A stretch of DNA of 64,000 nucleotides from Candidatus Acidiferrales bacterium (GTDB taxonomy: Bacteria > Bacteroidota > Ignavibacteria > Kryptoniales > JAKASW01): positions 62,001 through 126,000 of the forward strand of contig DATJAY010000020.1 of NCBI GenBank assembly GCA_035515795.1. Reading direction: 5' to 3'. A model generated the notes under the pieces. It was not told where the DNA came from, did no database searches, and saw only the letters and a program-made list of their open reading frames with translations. Numbering within the stretch: position 1 is the first letter of the stretch; each line of letters starts with the position of its first letter. Positions 19,801 through 27,535 of this stretch are shown one piece after another. The position numbers were made by a program, and so were the translations under genes.

Positions 19801-19949
19801 TGACTTCCGAGAGTTCGAACACAGCTCCGTTCGAATTTCACGACAGACTGAGCGGAAAAAATTTTCAAGTTAAACTCGCACCCGGTAGGGCAGCACTGAT
19901 GCTTATTGGAACGGATGGACGGCTCGTCGCTTCCTACAATGTGAAGTGA
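16860..19949 (+). CDS. Secreted clan GH-A glycoside hydrolase (beta-galactosidase/cellulase-like)
   Basis: About 1029 aa. The N-terminal signal peptide runs to about residue 22. Residues about 25-250 look like an alpha/beta GATase-type domain, about 250-360 like a beta-sandwich, and a TIM barrel starts at LDGKPYLPVGINYF (about 360). The acid/base Glu is E516 in LINEPSF. The nucleophile is E678 or E679 in LIEETGP. A second alpha/beta domain (about 765-860), resembling the GH42 trimerisation fold, and a beta-rich end follow. Substrate unknown; it probably acts on periplasmic or external polysaccharide. An SD-like GGGAG precedes the ATG. It has no T9SS tail. Confidence 0.8.
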   Translation: MRSIYLIVCIFLSTSILGFSRTVVFYEQNFPSVDNGVISRATLERAFASMNTQFVGLDGLEKDLADSDLLVLPYGSAFPADAWDMVSRHLGSGNLLVLGGRPLYVPVYHDSAGGWWAGQPQNTFSRYLGIMYSHVVTQLENPAHKPWSLRWGDDAPFFSNQLPSITLNPERVFANSGFGQKYRGIGFLVDAHGNRLAAPIVADDRFGHASTPRRGVYLSFDADSTYWNSEAAIDLIHQAGTYASFGGDRLWIDLQSLAVDPGEHVTGTIDVTRNGEPAELMLELLSGSNVLETRKVSCSNSLHEEIGLTTPLNVSGLYEVRAILSVGDTVVDQYTSGVEVRDTSLLHSGHQIEAGRDYFKLDGKPYLPVGINYFSTDPNTSDFFVGGSLGGNAYVWERDFAEMEHEGITIVRTGTWQNRVRYLDQVTGAADEQLLRAIEAYLDAAARHHMQVIFTFFAFNPQVEMQQGPGQEGDLLGPGSNPYLDPVAIDAETAYVCSIVSRFKDVPFLSYDLINEPSFANPKRIWKGNSPNGDPREVAAWHRWIEKRYGTIDSLAKEWHTPPSELGSFNDVPEPTLPDFDLTRYGNPNTVRAIDFDLFAQDAFIRWADTIIQTIRSTGSKQVVTVGQDEGGVTDRVLDQFWSNSEVDYTVNHTWWRDDALLWGSVAAKSTRKPNLIEETGPQPVWDMDGTWRWDDHGGLGLEERKLALAFANGNAGILHWDWTRSDDFGIMRRDGSEKVWMDALNGIASFAKKAQPYATEAGLPQVALVLPQSLQLSPFSSYGLEVQQKAVRALYQYARSTAFAIGEYQLSHMPDAKLIIVPAPWILSQESWNLLMSKVRDGATLLISGRIDVDEHWITVPRRSEELNLKYTSADLTTREVEVKWPEGTAHLSYSTDKTTYAQHGALSNGRTFDDISLGRGHILYFTVPLELSDQLSEIGRIYRYAIRFAGVNSPYETSCEDPGILICPTELPEATLYVLTSESSNTAPFEFHDRLSGKNFQVKLAPGRAALMLIGTDGRLVASYNVK

Positions 19950-20071
19950 TCCCGGATAATCTTAAAAAGTGGATCAACACCTTCCTTAAAGATCTCTGTT
20001 TGTAACTATCGGCAGGAAATCTGTGTTATTCATGGTACGGTTATGTTACAATTTGCCGAGGAGGAGTTACC

Positions 20072-21727
20072 GTGGATACCAAGAAATTCCCTAAGCCATT
20101 TGATACGGACTTGAATCGCAGAAGCATTTTAAAGAGAGCTTTGGCGGGCGGAGTTCTTGCAGCTACATTCCCCTCACTCGTGAGAGAAAAATTTCCTGTC
20201 GGTTTTTCTTTCGATGTGTCACCGTCGGATTTCGATGAGATAACGGTTGCCGAGCTGCAAGATGGAATGAAGTCCGGAAAGTATACGGCAAGATCAATAG
20301 CCGAGCGCTATCTTGATCGCATCAATGCAATCGATAAACAAGGTCCGACTCTTAAGAGTGTAATCGAAGTGAATCCTGATGCGTTGGAGATTGCCGATGA
20401 ACTCGATAAAGAGCGGAAAGAAAAAGGCGAGCGAGGACCGATGCATGGTATACCGGTGTTAATTAAGGATAACATTGACACGGCCGATAAGATGATGACT
20501 ACTGCGGGTTCACTTGCGCTCGTCGGCTCGAAACGGTCGTCCGATTCATTCCTTGCACAGCAGCTGCGAATGTCCGGCGCGGTGATACTCGGCAAAACTA
20601 ATCTCAGCGAATGGGCAAACATTCGATCGAATCACTCTACGAGCGGATGGAGCGGCCGCGGCGGACTGACAAGAAATCCTTATGCACTCGACAGAAATAC
20701 GTCGGGATCAAGCTCTGGTTCTGCAGTAGCAGTGTCGTCGAATCTCTGTGCGGTGGCGGTCGGAACTGAGACTGACGGTTCGATTGTAAGTCCCTCGTCC
20801 ATAAACGGTATCGTTGGGATAAAACCGACGGTAGGATTGGTGAGCCGCACCGGCGTGGTGCCGATCTCACATTCACAGGATACGGCCGGTCCAATGGGAA
20901 GGACAGTGCGAGATGCGGCGACTTTGCTTGGCGCCCTCGTCGGCGTGGATCCGGAAGACAAAGCAAGCGGAGCAAGCAAAGGCAAATTCTTTTCCGATTA
21001 CACTCAGTTTCTAAATGCCGATGGTTTGAGAGGAGCGCGAATCGGCGTTGTCCGAAGTTACTTTGGTTTCCATGAGGGTGTTGATGTTGTGATCAACAAC
21101 GCAATTGAAGTTATGAAAAGCAGTGGAGCAACTCTCATCGATCCGGCTGAAATCAAGACTCTCAGCCAGCTTGGGAACGCCGAGGATTTAGTCCTTCAAT
21201 ATGAACTCAAGGCAGATATGAAAACATATCTCGACAGGCTCGGCCCGAATGCGCCGGTGCATACTTTGAAAGACATCATCGAGTTCAACGAAAAGCACAA
21301 AGAAATCGAGATGCCTTACTTCGGGCAGGATGTTTTTCTAAAAGCTGAAGCCAGAGGTTCACTGACGAGCAAGGAATATCTTGATGCTCTCGCAAAATGT
21401 CGAAGACTCTTCAGGAGGGAAGGAATTGATGCGGCTCTAAAGAGACATAGACTCGATGCGTTGATTGCTCCTACCGACAGTCCTGCTTGGCTGACGGACT
21501 TAGTGGACGGCGATCATTTTCTTGGAGGGAGTTCACAGGCAGCTGCGGTTGCAGGTTATCCAACCATAACCGTGCCCGCCGGATTTGTATTTGGACTTCC
21601 CATAGGTGTCTCGTTCTTCGGTCGCGCCTGGAGCGAGCCGACGCTTATCAAACTTGCGTATTCATTCGAGCAGGCAACAAAAGTAAGGAAGCCCCCACAG
21701 TTCAAAGCCACAGTTGATTTGGTTTAG
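20072..21727 (+). CDS. Tat-exported amidase (amidase signature family)
   Basis: 551 aa. The N-terminus has a twin-arginine signal (NRRSILKRALAGG plus a hydrophobic stretch), so export of the folded enzyme is predicted. The amidase-signature Ser-cisSer-Lys triad is visible: Lys in VLIKDNIDT, and the serines in GSSSGSAVAVSSNL followed by GTETDGSIVSPSS. These enzymes hydrolyse amides; the substrate is unknown, and export argues against a role as GatA. GTG start with a strong SD (GAGGAG) about eight bases upstream. Confidence 0.88.
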   Translation: MDTKKFPKPFDTDLNRRSILKRALAGGVLAATFPSLVREKFPVGFSFDVSPSDFDEITVAELQDGMKSGKYTARSIAERYLDRINAIDKQGPTLKSVIEVNPDALEIADELDKERKEKGERGPMHGIPVLIKDNIDTADKMMTTAGSLALVGSKRSSDSFLAQQLRMSGAVILGKTNLSEWANIRSNHSTSGWSGRGGLTRNPYALDRNTSGSSSGSAVAVSSNLCAVAVGTETDGSIVSPSSINGIVGIKPTVGLVSRTGVVPISHSQDTAGPMGRTVRDAATLLGALVGVDPEDKASGASKGKFFSDYTQFLNADGLRGARIGVVRSYFGFHEGVDVVINNAIEVMKSSGATLIDPAEIKTLSQLGNAEDLVLQYELKADMKTYLDRLGPNAPVHTLKDIIEFNEKHKEIEMPYFGQDVFLKAEARGSLTSKEYLDALAKCRRLFRREGIDAALKRHRLDALIAPTDSPAWLTDLVDGDHFLGGSSQAAAVAGYPTITVPAGFVFGLPIGVSFFGRAWSEPTLIKLAYSFEQATKVRKPPQFKATVDLV

Positions 21728-21827
21728 ATATCTCTTAAAAGCACGGTTAGCCTCGTGCCATTACTCTAAAACGAGAAAGTTACACCATTCGACGGGTCTT
21801 GCTCATGCCGGCGGTTCTGAGCTTGAG

Positions 21828-22979
21828 TTACTTCACAAGAGTCATTTTTCTCACCTGATTGATCCCGGGTGAAATTAAACGATAAAAGTAAACTCCGCTC
21901 GCTATATTCCGGCCATTGAAATCTGCATAATAACTTCCCGCATTCTGTAGTTCATTCACCAGCGTTTCCACCTCGCGGCCAAGCACGTCGTAGACCTTTA
22001 AGGAAACATTGCCAGGTGTCGAGACCTGGTACTCGATGACCGTCGTAGAGTTGAACGGGTTCGGATAATTTTGCATGAGAGCCAATCTTTGTGGAATCGT
22101 GAGGGCGTTGAATACCGCATCGGTGTATGATTTGAGATTGTTCGCAGCAAACACCATTATGCCCGCCTTGGGCGAAGAAGTGGGTTGCCATGCCGCAGCA
22201 GCAGTTGCAGTTGATAGATCATAATAATCGTTGAGGACCCCGACCATGGTTTTGGACGAACCTATGGAATCGGCCCACTGGTTGAATCGAGAAATGTAGT
22301 TCGGTGAAAAATAGGCTATGTCCATTACAAAATTCAAATATGCTGCAACATCCCGGGACCTGCCTATTACGGAACCTGGAGCGCCTCCGGCATAGATGGC
22401 CGCTGCATATATTTGTGAATTACTGTTGGAGGATAGCGGGCCAAAATACTTCCCGATCTCTTTTATCAATGCTATGTAGTTTGTGTTGCCGGTCGCCCCA
22501 TGTTCTATATCAAGTGAAATTCCATCTAAATGCAGTGAGTCAATTGCACATGTTTTTATAAACGTGGCGAATTGCTGATAATCGTACTTTGTACCATCAT
22601 AAGCAGTGAACGGCGTTGGAGTGCTCCACGATGCCGCGTCGTCGACATTCATTAAAACTTTGACGCCTCTTGCCTGTAATATCCTGATGTCCCTGATGAT
22701 TTCACCGTAATAATGATAATTTACATTTGTAGTGGTCATCCATCCCGTCGAGTAATGGGCCGAGTCAGCTAATTCCCACAATGTTCCCTCGAAAAGTACC
22801 ACTATGTTGGCCTCGTCCGTGAATGTTGTCAACGGAAAATGGTCGGGTCCACCGGAATCAAACACATAATATGCCACCTTGTTGGTTCCCGCGACGGGAA
22901 TGCCTGCTTTTGACACTTGCAAGGCAGGAGTAACAATAAGCAGCAACGCCGTAATTCTTGCAGACAGTATTCTCTTCAT
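21828..22979 (-). CDS. Secreted GH18-like hydrolase with T9SS C-terminal sorting domain
   Basis: 383 aa from the ATG at 22979, chosen because it puts a signal peptide (MKRILSARITALLLIVTPAL) at the N-terminus; an upstream in-frame start adds 18 polar residues. The glycosidase motif LDGISLDIEH gives D152, D157 and E159, the GH18 DxxxxDxE pattern with Ser at the second Asp position; it is closest to EndoH/EndoS-like chitobiosidases. The last 80 or so residues (MQNYPNPFNSTTVIEY, KVYDVLGREVETLVN, GVYFYRL, KMTLVK) are a T9SS type A sorting domain. Confidence 0.82.
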   Translation of the reverse strand: MKRILSARITALLLIVTPALQVSKAGIPVAGTNKVAYYVFDSGGPDHFPLTTFTDEANIVVLFEGTLWELADSAHYSTGWMTTTNVNYHYYGEIIRDIRILQARGVKVLMNVDDAASWSTPTPFTAYDGTKYDYQQFATFIKTCAIDSLHLDGISLDIEHGATGNTNYIALIKEIGKYFGPLSSNSNSQIYAAAIYAGGAPGSVIGRSRDVAAYLNFVMDIAYFSPNYISRFNQWADSIGSSKTMVGVLNDYYDLSTATAAAAWQPTSSPKAGIMVFAANNLKSYTDAVFNALTIPQRLALMQNYPNPFNSTTVIEYQVSTPGNVSLKVYDVLGREVETLVNELQNAGSYYADFNGRNIASGVYFYRLISPGINQVRKMTLVK

Positions 22980-23109
22980 GACCGGATAAAATTGCCGTGC
23001 CCCCGAGCGGAAGTCAAGGTACATTCGCGACAAGAGGAGTCTGACTGTTTCAATCTCAGTCGTACGAGCAATCCCCCAAGGAATTCTGAAAGTTAGTACT
23101 GGTTATACG

Positions 23110-23140
23110 AAAAAGTCCCGTCAAACGACGGGACTTTTTT
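23110..23140 (-). terminator. Strong intrinsic terminator downstream of rpsU
   Basis: Thirteen-base complementary arms (110-122 and 127-139 of the 23 kb block) with a GTCCCGTC/GACGGGAC core, a 4-base loop, and A and T runs on either side. It is symmetrical, so it could stop transcription on both strands. It lies just after the rpsU stop and before the GH18 gene. Confidence 0.9.
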
Positions 23141-23145
23141 CCGTA

Positions 23146-23340
23146 TCAACCGAGTTCCGATGCAATCTTGATGTTGCGACGTATTGCTTTTACGCGCTTC
23201 ATCCTCTTGCGGACTGATGGCTTCGTAAAGTAAGTTCGCTTCTTGAATTCTTTGAGAATTCCGGAACGCTCGTACTTCTTCTTGAAGCGCCTCAGTGCTC
23301 TGTCGATCGGCTCATTCTCTTGAACAATGACGCCGACCAA
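23146..23340 (-). CDS. rpsU: 30S ribosomal protein bS21
   Basis: 64 aa from a TTG at 23340, the canonical bS21 length; an in-frame GTG at 23349 would add three residues but lies inside the SD. The protein begins VGVIVQENEPIDRALRRFKKKYE and is rich in Lys/Arg. It binds the platform of the small subunit near the anti-SD end of 16S rRNA. Translation is probably governed by the very strong SD upstream. It is monocistronic, ended by the terminator at 23110-23140. Confidence 0.93.
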   Translation of the reverse strand: MVGVIVQENEPIDRALRRFKKKYERSGILKEFKKRTYFTKPSVRKRMKRVKAIRRNIKIASELG

Positions 23341-23344
23341 TCTT

Positions 23345-23357
23345 ATCACCTTCCTTT
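23345..23357 (-). promoter_or_regulatory. Extended Shine-Dalgarno site of rpsU
   Basis: On the minus strand AAAGGAAGGTGAT matches the extended anti-SD complement AAAGGAGGTGAT except for one inserted A. The GGAAGG core ends eight bases before the TTG start at 23340. This decides the start and is one of the longest anti-SD matches noticed in the window. Confidence 0.7.
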
Positions 23358-23377
23358 TTTTAATGAACTTTAGTTAA

Positions 23378-23406
23378 AATTTAATCGACACTCGTTCTAA
23401 AAACAA
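23378..23406 (-). promoter_or_regulatory. Possible sigma70-type promoter of rpsU
   Basis: On the minus strand TTGTTT (23401-23406), a 17-bp spacer and TAAATT (23378-23383). The geometry is right but the -35 match is partial. It lies in the 167-bp divergent gap shared with folP. Confidence 0.3.
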
Positions 23407-23507
23407 GGGTCGATTCGGGAATTATTCGTGTCAAAATCGTTCATTCGAAGAACGCAAATAATGCAATTACGCTCATATCTCATTATATTTACTTCGTTAA
23501 GGGATAA

Positions 23508-24356
23508 ATGACAATGACCAATCTCAAATATCAGTTCGGCGAAACAATCGTCGAATTTGGAAAACGTACCTATCTGATGGGGATCTTAAATATCACGCCC
23601 GATTCCTTTTCCGATGGAGGCAGATTTTTTGATCAGACCGACGCGGTGTTGCATTCGTTCCAGATGGTGAAAGACGGAGCGGACATTATCGATGTCGGTG
23701 GCGAATCAACCAGACCCGGTGCGGAGTCTGTTCCGGTCGAAGAAGAACTGCGAAGAGTGGTTCCTGTGATTCACAAGATTCGACAGAAGAGCAACGTGCC
23801 CATTTCGGTTGATACGTACAAATCCAAAGTTGCAGTTGAAGCTCTGAAGGCGGGTGCAAACATCGTTAATGATATCAGCGGCCTTCACTTTGACGAAAGG
23901 ATGGCGGATGCCATTGCGGAAAGTGGAGCATCCGTGGTGATAATGCACATGAAAGGTACCCCGAAAGACATGCAGGCGAATCCGCAATACGATAATGTGA
24001 TACAGGAAATCTACGATTACTTGGCCAAGTCTGTCGATGCTGCGGGGAAAAAAGGGATAAGACAAATAATGATCGATCCAGGTATCGGGTTCGGAAAAGG
24101 GCTCGAAGATAATTTGATGCTGATAAATCATCTCGAAAAATTTCGCGGCATTGGCGTGCCGATATTGATTGGTGTTTCCAGGAAATCGTTCATCGGGAAA
24201 ATTCTTGAAACTCCTGTAGAGACGAGGTTGGAAGGTACTGCTGCAGCAGTGACGGCAAGTATTCTTCATGGTGCAGACGTCGTTCGCGTCCATGATGTGC
24301 GCGAAATGCGCCGCGTCGCTCTCATTGCCGATGCGATTCAGAGGCAAGGGATTTAA
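23508..24356 (+). CDS. folP: Dihydropteroate synthase
   Basis: 282 aa. Joins pABA to the pterin diphosphate in folate synthesis (sulfonamide target). Both family signatures are present: MGILNITPDSFSDGGRF and DIIDVGGESTRPGAE. SVDTYKSKVA, NDISG, IMIDPGIGFGK and GVSRKSFIG follow. Its stop TAATG overlaps the start of cdaA, a pairing common in Bacteroidota and Chlorobi. It starts a five-gene operon. Confidence 0.96.
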   Translation: MTMTNLKYQFGETIVEFGKRTYLMGILNITPDSFSDGGRFFDQTDAVLHSFQMVKDGADIIDVGGESTRPGAESVPVEEELRRVVPVIHKIRQKSNVPISVDTYKSKVAVEALKAGANIVNDISGLHFDERMADAIAESGASVVIMHMKGTPKDMQANPQYDNVIQEIYDYLAKSVDAAGKKGIRQIMIDPGIGFGKGLEDNLMLINHLEKFRGIGVPILIGVSRKSFIGKILETPVETRLEGTAAAVTASILHGADVVRVHDVREMRRVALIADAIQRQGI

Positions 24357-25174
24357 TGGAATTATTTCACATCGGTTTCATCACGGTGTCGCTCATCGAT
24401 CTCCTAGATATTGCGCTGGTGGCTTTTATTTTTTACAAGCTGTATCAGGTCATGCGAGGAACCGTCGCAGCGCAGATATTCATAGGGTTGCTGATGATCC
24501 TCGCTTTGTCGTTTGCCGCGCAAGCTCTCGGAATGCGGGGTCTCGGATGGCTCCTCGGAACTCTCACCAACATTTGGGTAATCGCGTTCATCGTTCTGTT
24601 CCAGCCTGAGTTGAGAAGGCTGTTTCTCTACTTCGGCAAGAACAGCTTCGTAAGGTTCTTTATTCACATCGATATCAGCGAGACGGTGGATGAAATTGCC
24701 GATGCGGTAGCTGAATTGAGCAATCGCCAACATGGTGCTCTGATTGTCATTACGCGCGGGAGTGCGCTGAGAACGATCATAGAGACGGGCGAAGAGATGG
24801 GTGCGAAAGTCTCAAAAGAACTCCTGATCGCCATCTTCAACCCCAAAGCCCCATTGCATGATGGAGCGGTTGTGATCCGAGGCGACACGGTCGAAGCGGC
24901 GAGATGCACACTGCCCTTAACCGCCACTACCAAGATAAGCGGGTATGTTCTCGGAATGAGGCACCGTGCGGGGCTCGGCATATCGGAACAATCGGATGCC
25001 CTGGTAGTGATTGTCTCGGAGGAGACCGGCACAATTTCAATTGCAGAAGAAGGTATGCTGAGTCGCGGACTTTCTCCTGAGGGATTACGCAGGAAGCTGA
25101 AAGAGACTTTGCCGCGTCCTTCAGGGAGGACCGCGAAGTCTCTCTTTTTGAAACGTGCGACGGAAGATGCTTAG
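24356..25174 (+). CDS. cdaA: Diadenylate cyclase (c-di-AMP synthase), CdaA type
   Basis: 272 aa. Three N-terminal membrane helices (about residues 10-95) are followed by a DisA_N/DAC domain. The nucleotide-binding motifs DGAVVIRGD and RHRAGLGISEQSD are intact, so the enzyme should make c-di-AMP from two ATP. c-di-AMP usually controls K+ and osmolyte balance and envelope homeostasis. Its start overlaps the folP stop by one base. No CdaR or GlmM neighbour, unlike in Firmicutes. Confidence 0.94.
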   Translation: MELFHIGFITVSLIDLLDIALVAFIFYKLYQVMRGTVAAQIFIGLLMILALSFAAQALGMRGLGWLLGTLTNIWVIAFIVLFQPELRRLFLYFGKNSFVRFFIHIDISETVDEIADAVAELSNRQHGALIVITRGSALRTIIETGEEMGAKVSKELLIAIFNPKAPLHDGAVVIRGDTVEAARCTLPLTATTKISGYVLGMRHRAGLGISEQSDALVVIVSEETGTISIAEEGMLSRGLSPEGLRRKLKETLPRPSGRTAKSLFLKRATEDA

Positions 25175-25826
25175 AGTCGCGGCCGCGATACCTGCCTACA
25201 ATGCAGCAGGGACTATCGGGTCTGTAATCTCTCAAGTCGCTGCGTACGTCGGACCCGAAAATATTTTTGTTGTGGATGACGGCTCCGCCGATGAAACTAC
25301 CCTTATCGCCCGAAGAAAAGGTGCTTGGGTTTTACGGCACACAAGAAGAAGAGGCAAAGGCTCGGCACTCCATGATGCAGTAAAAGAAATTATTGAGCAG
25401 GACTACGAATGGATCATAACTCTCGATTCCGATTTGCAGCACGATCCGGGGGAAATTCCCAACTTCCTGTCGGCAGCGGAGCACTTTGACGTCGTGTTAG
25501 GGAAGAGATCGATATCGTCAAGTGGAATGCCTTTCCATCGATTTCTTTCAAACTTGATCACCAGCAAGCTCATTTCGCTGAGGACAGGTATCGATGTTGA
25601 GGACAGCCAGTGCGGCTACAGACTCTTTCGGGCGGAGGTTCTGAGAAAAATAGAATCGCCATCCAGGCATTATGACTATGAATCGGATATCCTACTCAAG
25701 GCTGCTCTTGGCGGTTTCTCGATCGGGTTTGTTCCGATAAAAACAATTTACAACGACTCGAAGAGCAGCATCAGGGTGATCGATGTTCTGCGTTTCATGA
25801 AAGTCTACCTAAAGTCTTTTGCATGA
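25167..25826 (+). CDS. Family 2 glycosyltransferase (dolichyl-phosphate-mannose-synthase-like)
   Basis: 219 aa from the ATG at 25167, overlapping the cdaA stop by 8 bp. Single GT-A domain: AAIPAYNAAGTIGSVI at the N-terminus, FVVDDGSADET and the metal-binding LDSDLQHDPGEIP. It has no C-terminal membrane domain, so it probably makes a lipid-linked sugar such as polyprenyl-phosphate mannose or glucose. Acceptor and sugar cannot be told from the sequence. Confidence 0.85.
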   Translation: MLRVAAAIPAYNAAGTIGSVISQVAAYVGPENIFVVDDGSADETTLIARRKGAWVLRHTRRRGKGSALHDAVKEIIEQDYEWIITLDSDLQHDPGEIPNFLSAAEHFDVVLGKRSISSSGMPFHRFLSNLITSKLISLRTGIDVEDSQCGYRLFRAEVLRKIESPSRHYDYESDILLKAALGGFSIGFVPIKTIYNDSKSSIRVIDVLRFMKVYLKSFA

Positions 25827-25863
25827 ATTCGACACGAACTCCAGGAAACATAACAGTGACTCT

Positions 25864-26568
25864 ATGACAAAAACAGGATTGCTTGACAAGTACTTAGAAG
25901 CGCGCGATGATATGGTGAGGCTCCTCAAAGAACGACGAATTTCCGACGAACGTGTTCTTAAGGCGATGATGAAAATAGAGAGACATCTTTTTGTGCCCGT
26001 GCCTCTTCGGCACCACGCTTATGACGATGCGGCGCTTCCTATAGGTGAAGGACAGACCATCTCGCAGCCATTTACGGTTGCGATTATGACCGAAGCATTG
26101 TGCCTTAGGGCGCTTGACAAGATTCTCGAGATAGGAACTGGAAGTGGTTACCAGGCGGCGATACTGGCCGAAATGGGAGCGAGAGTGTTTACGATTGAAA
26201 GAATTCCCGCATTGCTCAAGAATGCAAGACAGGTTTTGGAGAGTCTGAATATTAGGTTCGTCTCAAAAGAAGGTGACGGCACAATCGGATGGGTCCAATT
26301 TGCTCCATATGACGGAATCATCGCAACTGCAGGTGCCCCTGAGATTCCGAAACCGCTGGTCGAGCAGCTAAGGGTCGGCGGGAAACTCGTCGTGCCGGTT
26401 GGCTCGCATGCTTTTCAACAGATGAAAGTGGTTACCAAGATAAACGACAATAATGAATTTGAGGTGGCTGACAAAGCAGACTTCAAGTTTGTCCCGCTGA
26501 TTGGCAAGGAAGGCTGGCCTGAAGAGTCATTTCCGAGAGGGTCGGATGGCAGAGAGAATGATAAATGA
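25864..26568 (+). CDS. pcm: Protein-L-isoaspartate O-methyltransferase
   Basis: 234 aa from the ATG at 25864; a TTG at 25819 would extend it by 15 residues and overlap the upstream gene. Methylates isoaspartyl residues for protein repair. Motifs: GEGQTISQPFTVAIMTEAL (substrate side), the SAM-binding LEIGTGSGYQAAILAEMG, and ATAGAPEIPKPLVEQL. A C-terminal extension of about 20 residues follows the usual end. It overlaps miaA by 23 bp. Confidence 0.92.
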   Translation: MTKTGLLDKYLEARDDMVRLLKERRISDERVLKAMMKIERHLFVPVPLRHHAYDDAALPIGEGQTISQPFTVAIMTEALCLRALDKILEIGTGSGYQAAILAEMGARVFTIERIPALLKNARQVLESLNIRFVSKEGDGTIGWVQFAPYDGIIATAGAPEIPKPLVEQLRVGGKLVVPVGSHAFQQMKVVTKINDNNEFEVADKADFKFVPLIGKEGWPEESFPRGSDGRENDK

Positions 26569-27535
26569 ACGAACAGTCGTCGCTATCGTGGGGCCTACCT
26601 GTTCTGGAAAAACTAGGATAGGAATCGAGCTTGCAAAACTCATCAACGGCGAAATAATTTCCGCGGATGCCCGGCAAATTTTCAAACTGATCGATATCGG
26701 AACGGCCAAGCCGACGCGTGAAGAATTATCGAAAGTCCCGCACCATCTTGTTGATGTTTTCCCGCTTGACAAAGAAATCAGCGCCGGCGCTTACGCGGAG
26801 CTCGCCGGTAAAATTGCAGCTGAGATTTTTTCCCGCAACCGCGCTCCAATTATTGTCGGAGGCTCGGGGCTCTACATTCGCGCTCTCGTTGACGGGCTAT
26901 TTGATGCTCCGAAGATTGAACCGAAAGTCAAGGAAGAATTGAGGGAGAGGCTTCACTCGGAAGGAGCAAAGGAGCTTCTTGATGAATTGAAGCGCATCGA
27001 TCCGGACGCGGCGCAGGGGTTGCTTCCGCAAAATTACAAACGTGTCGTCCGGGCCCTCGAAGTCTATTACTCCTCCGGCAAGCGAATTTCCGAATTGAGG
27101 AAGACACGTCCCTCGGTTGTTAATTTTAATGCCATTCAATTTGGAATTCAGCTTGACAGAAAGCTTCTATATCAGAGAATTGAAAGACGCGTTGACGAAA
27201 TGGTCGGCCGTGGGCTCGTCCATGAGGTGAAGGAGATTCTGAGGCGTGGATTTGATCCGAAATTGAATTCTCTTCAAACTGTCGGCTACAAAGAAGCGAT
27301 CAACCATCTCAAAGGAAAAATAAGTTTTGAAGAGATGATCTCATTGATCAAGATGAATACGCGCCGGTACGCGAAACGACAGATGACATGGCTTAAGAAA
27401 GACAAGAGGATTGTTTGGATTGAGGCGGACAATAAAGATCCGAAACAGATTGCTGAAGAAATCTGCAGCCATGCCAGTGAAAATGGATTTGTGAAAAACA
27501 GAATAGGGGCTGGTCTAAAAAAGGATTGTAATTAA
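26546..27535 (+). CDS. miaA: tRNA dimethylallyltransferase
   Basis: 329 aa from the ATG at 26546, which follows GAGAGGG in the pcm coding end. Transfers a dimethylallyl group to A37 of tRNAs reading UNN codons. The P-loop is GPTCSGKT, followed by EIISADARQIFKLIDIGTAKPT, VGGSGLYIRALVDGL and LQTVGYKEAI. It is the last gene of the folP operon and overlaps the convergent LOG gene by four bases. Confidence 0.94.
   Translation: MAERMINERTVVAIVGPTCSGKTRIGIELAKLINGEIISADARQIFKLIDIGTAKPTREELSKVPHHLVDVFPLDKEISAGAYAELAGKIAAEIFSRNRAPIIVGGSGLYIRALVDGLFDAPKIEPKVKEELRERLHSEGAKELLDELKRIDPDAAQGLLPQNYKRVVRALEVYYSSGKRISELRKTRPSVVNFNAIQFGIQLDRKLLYQRIERRVDEMVGRGLVHEVKEILRRGFDPKLNSLQTVGYKEAINHLKGKISFEEMISLIKMNTRRYAKRQMTWLKKDKRIVWIEADNKDPKQIAEEICSHASENGFVKNRIGAGLKKDCN

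Noticed and set aside
21739-21760. GCACG/CGTGC hairpin between the amidase and GH18 genes as a bidirectional terminator
   Set aside because: Only a five-base stem and no T tract on either strand.
25819-25863. Longer pcm start at TTG 25819
   Set aside because: It adds a polar leader not typical of the family; the ATG at 25864 gives a normal-length protein.
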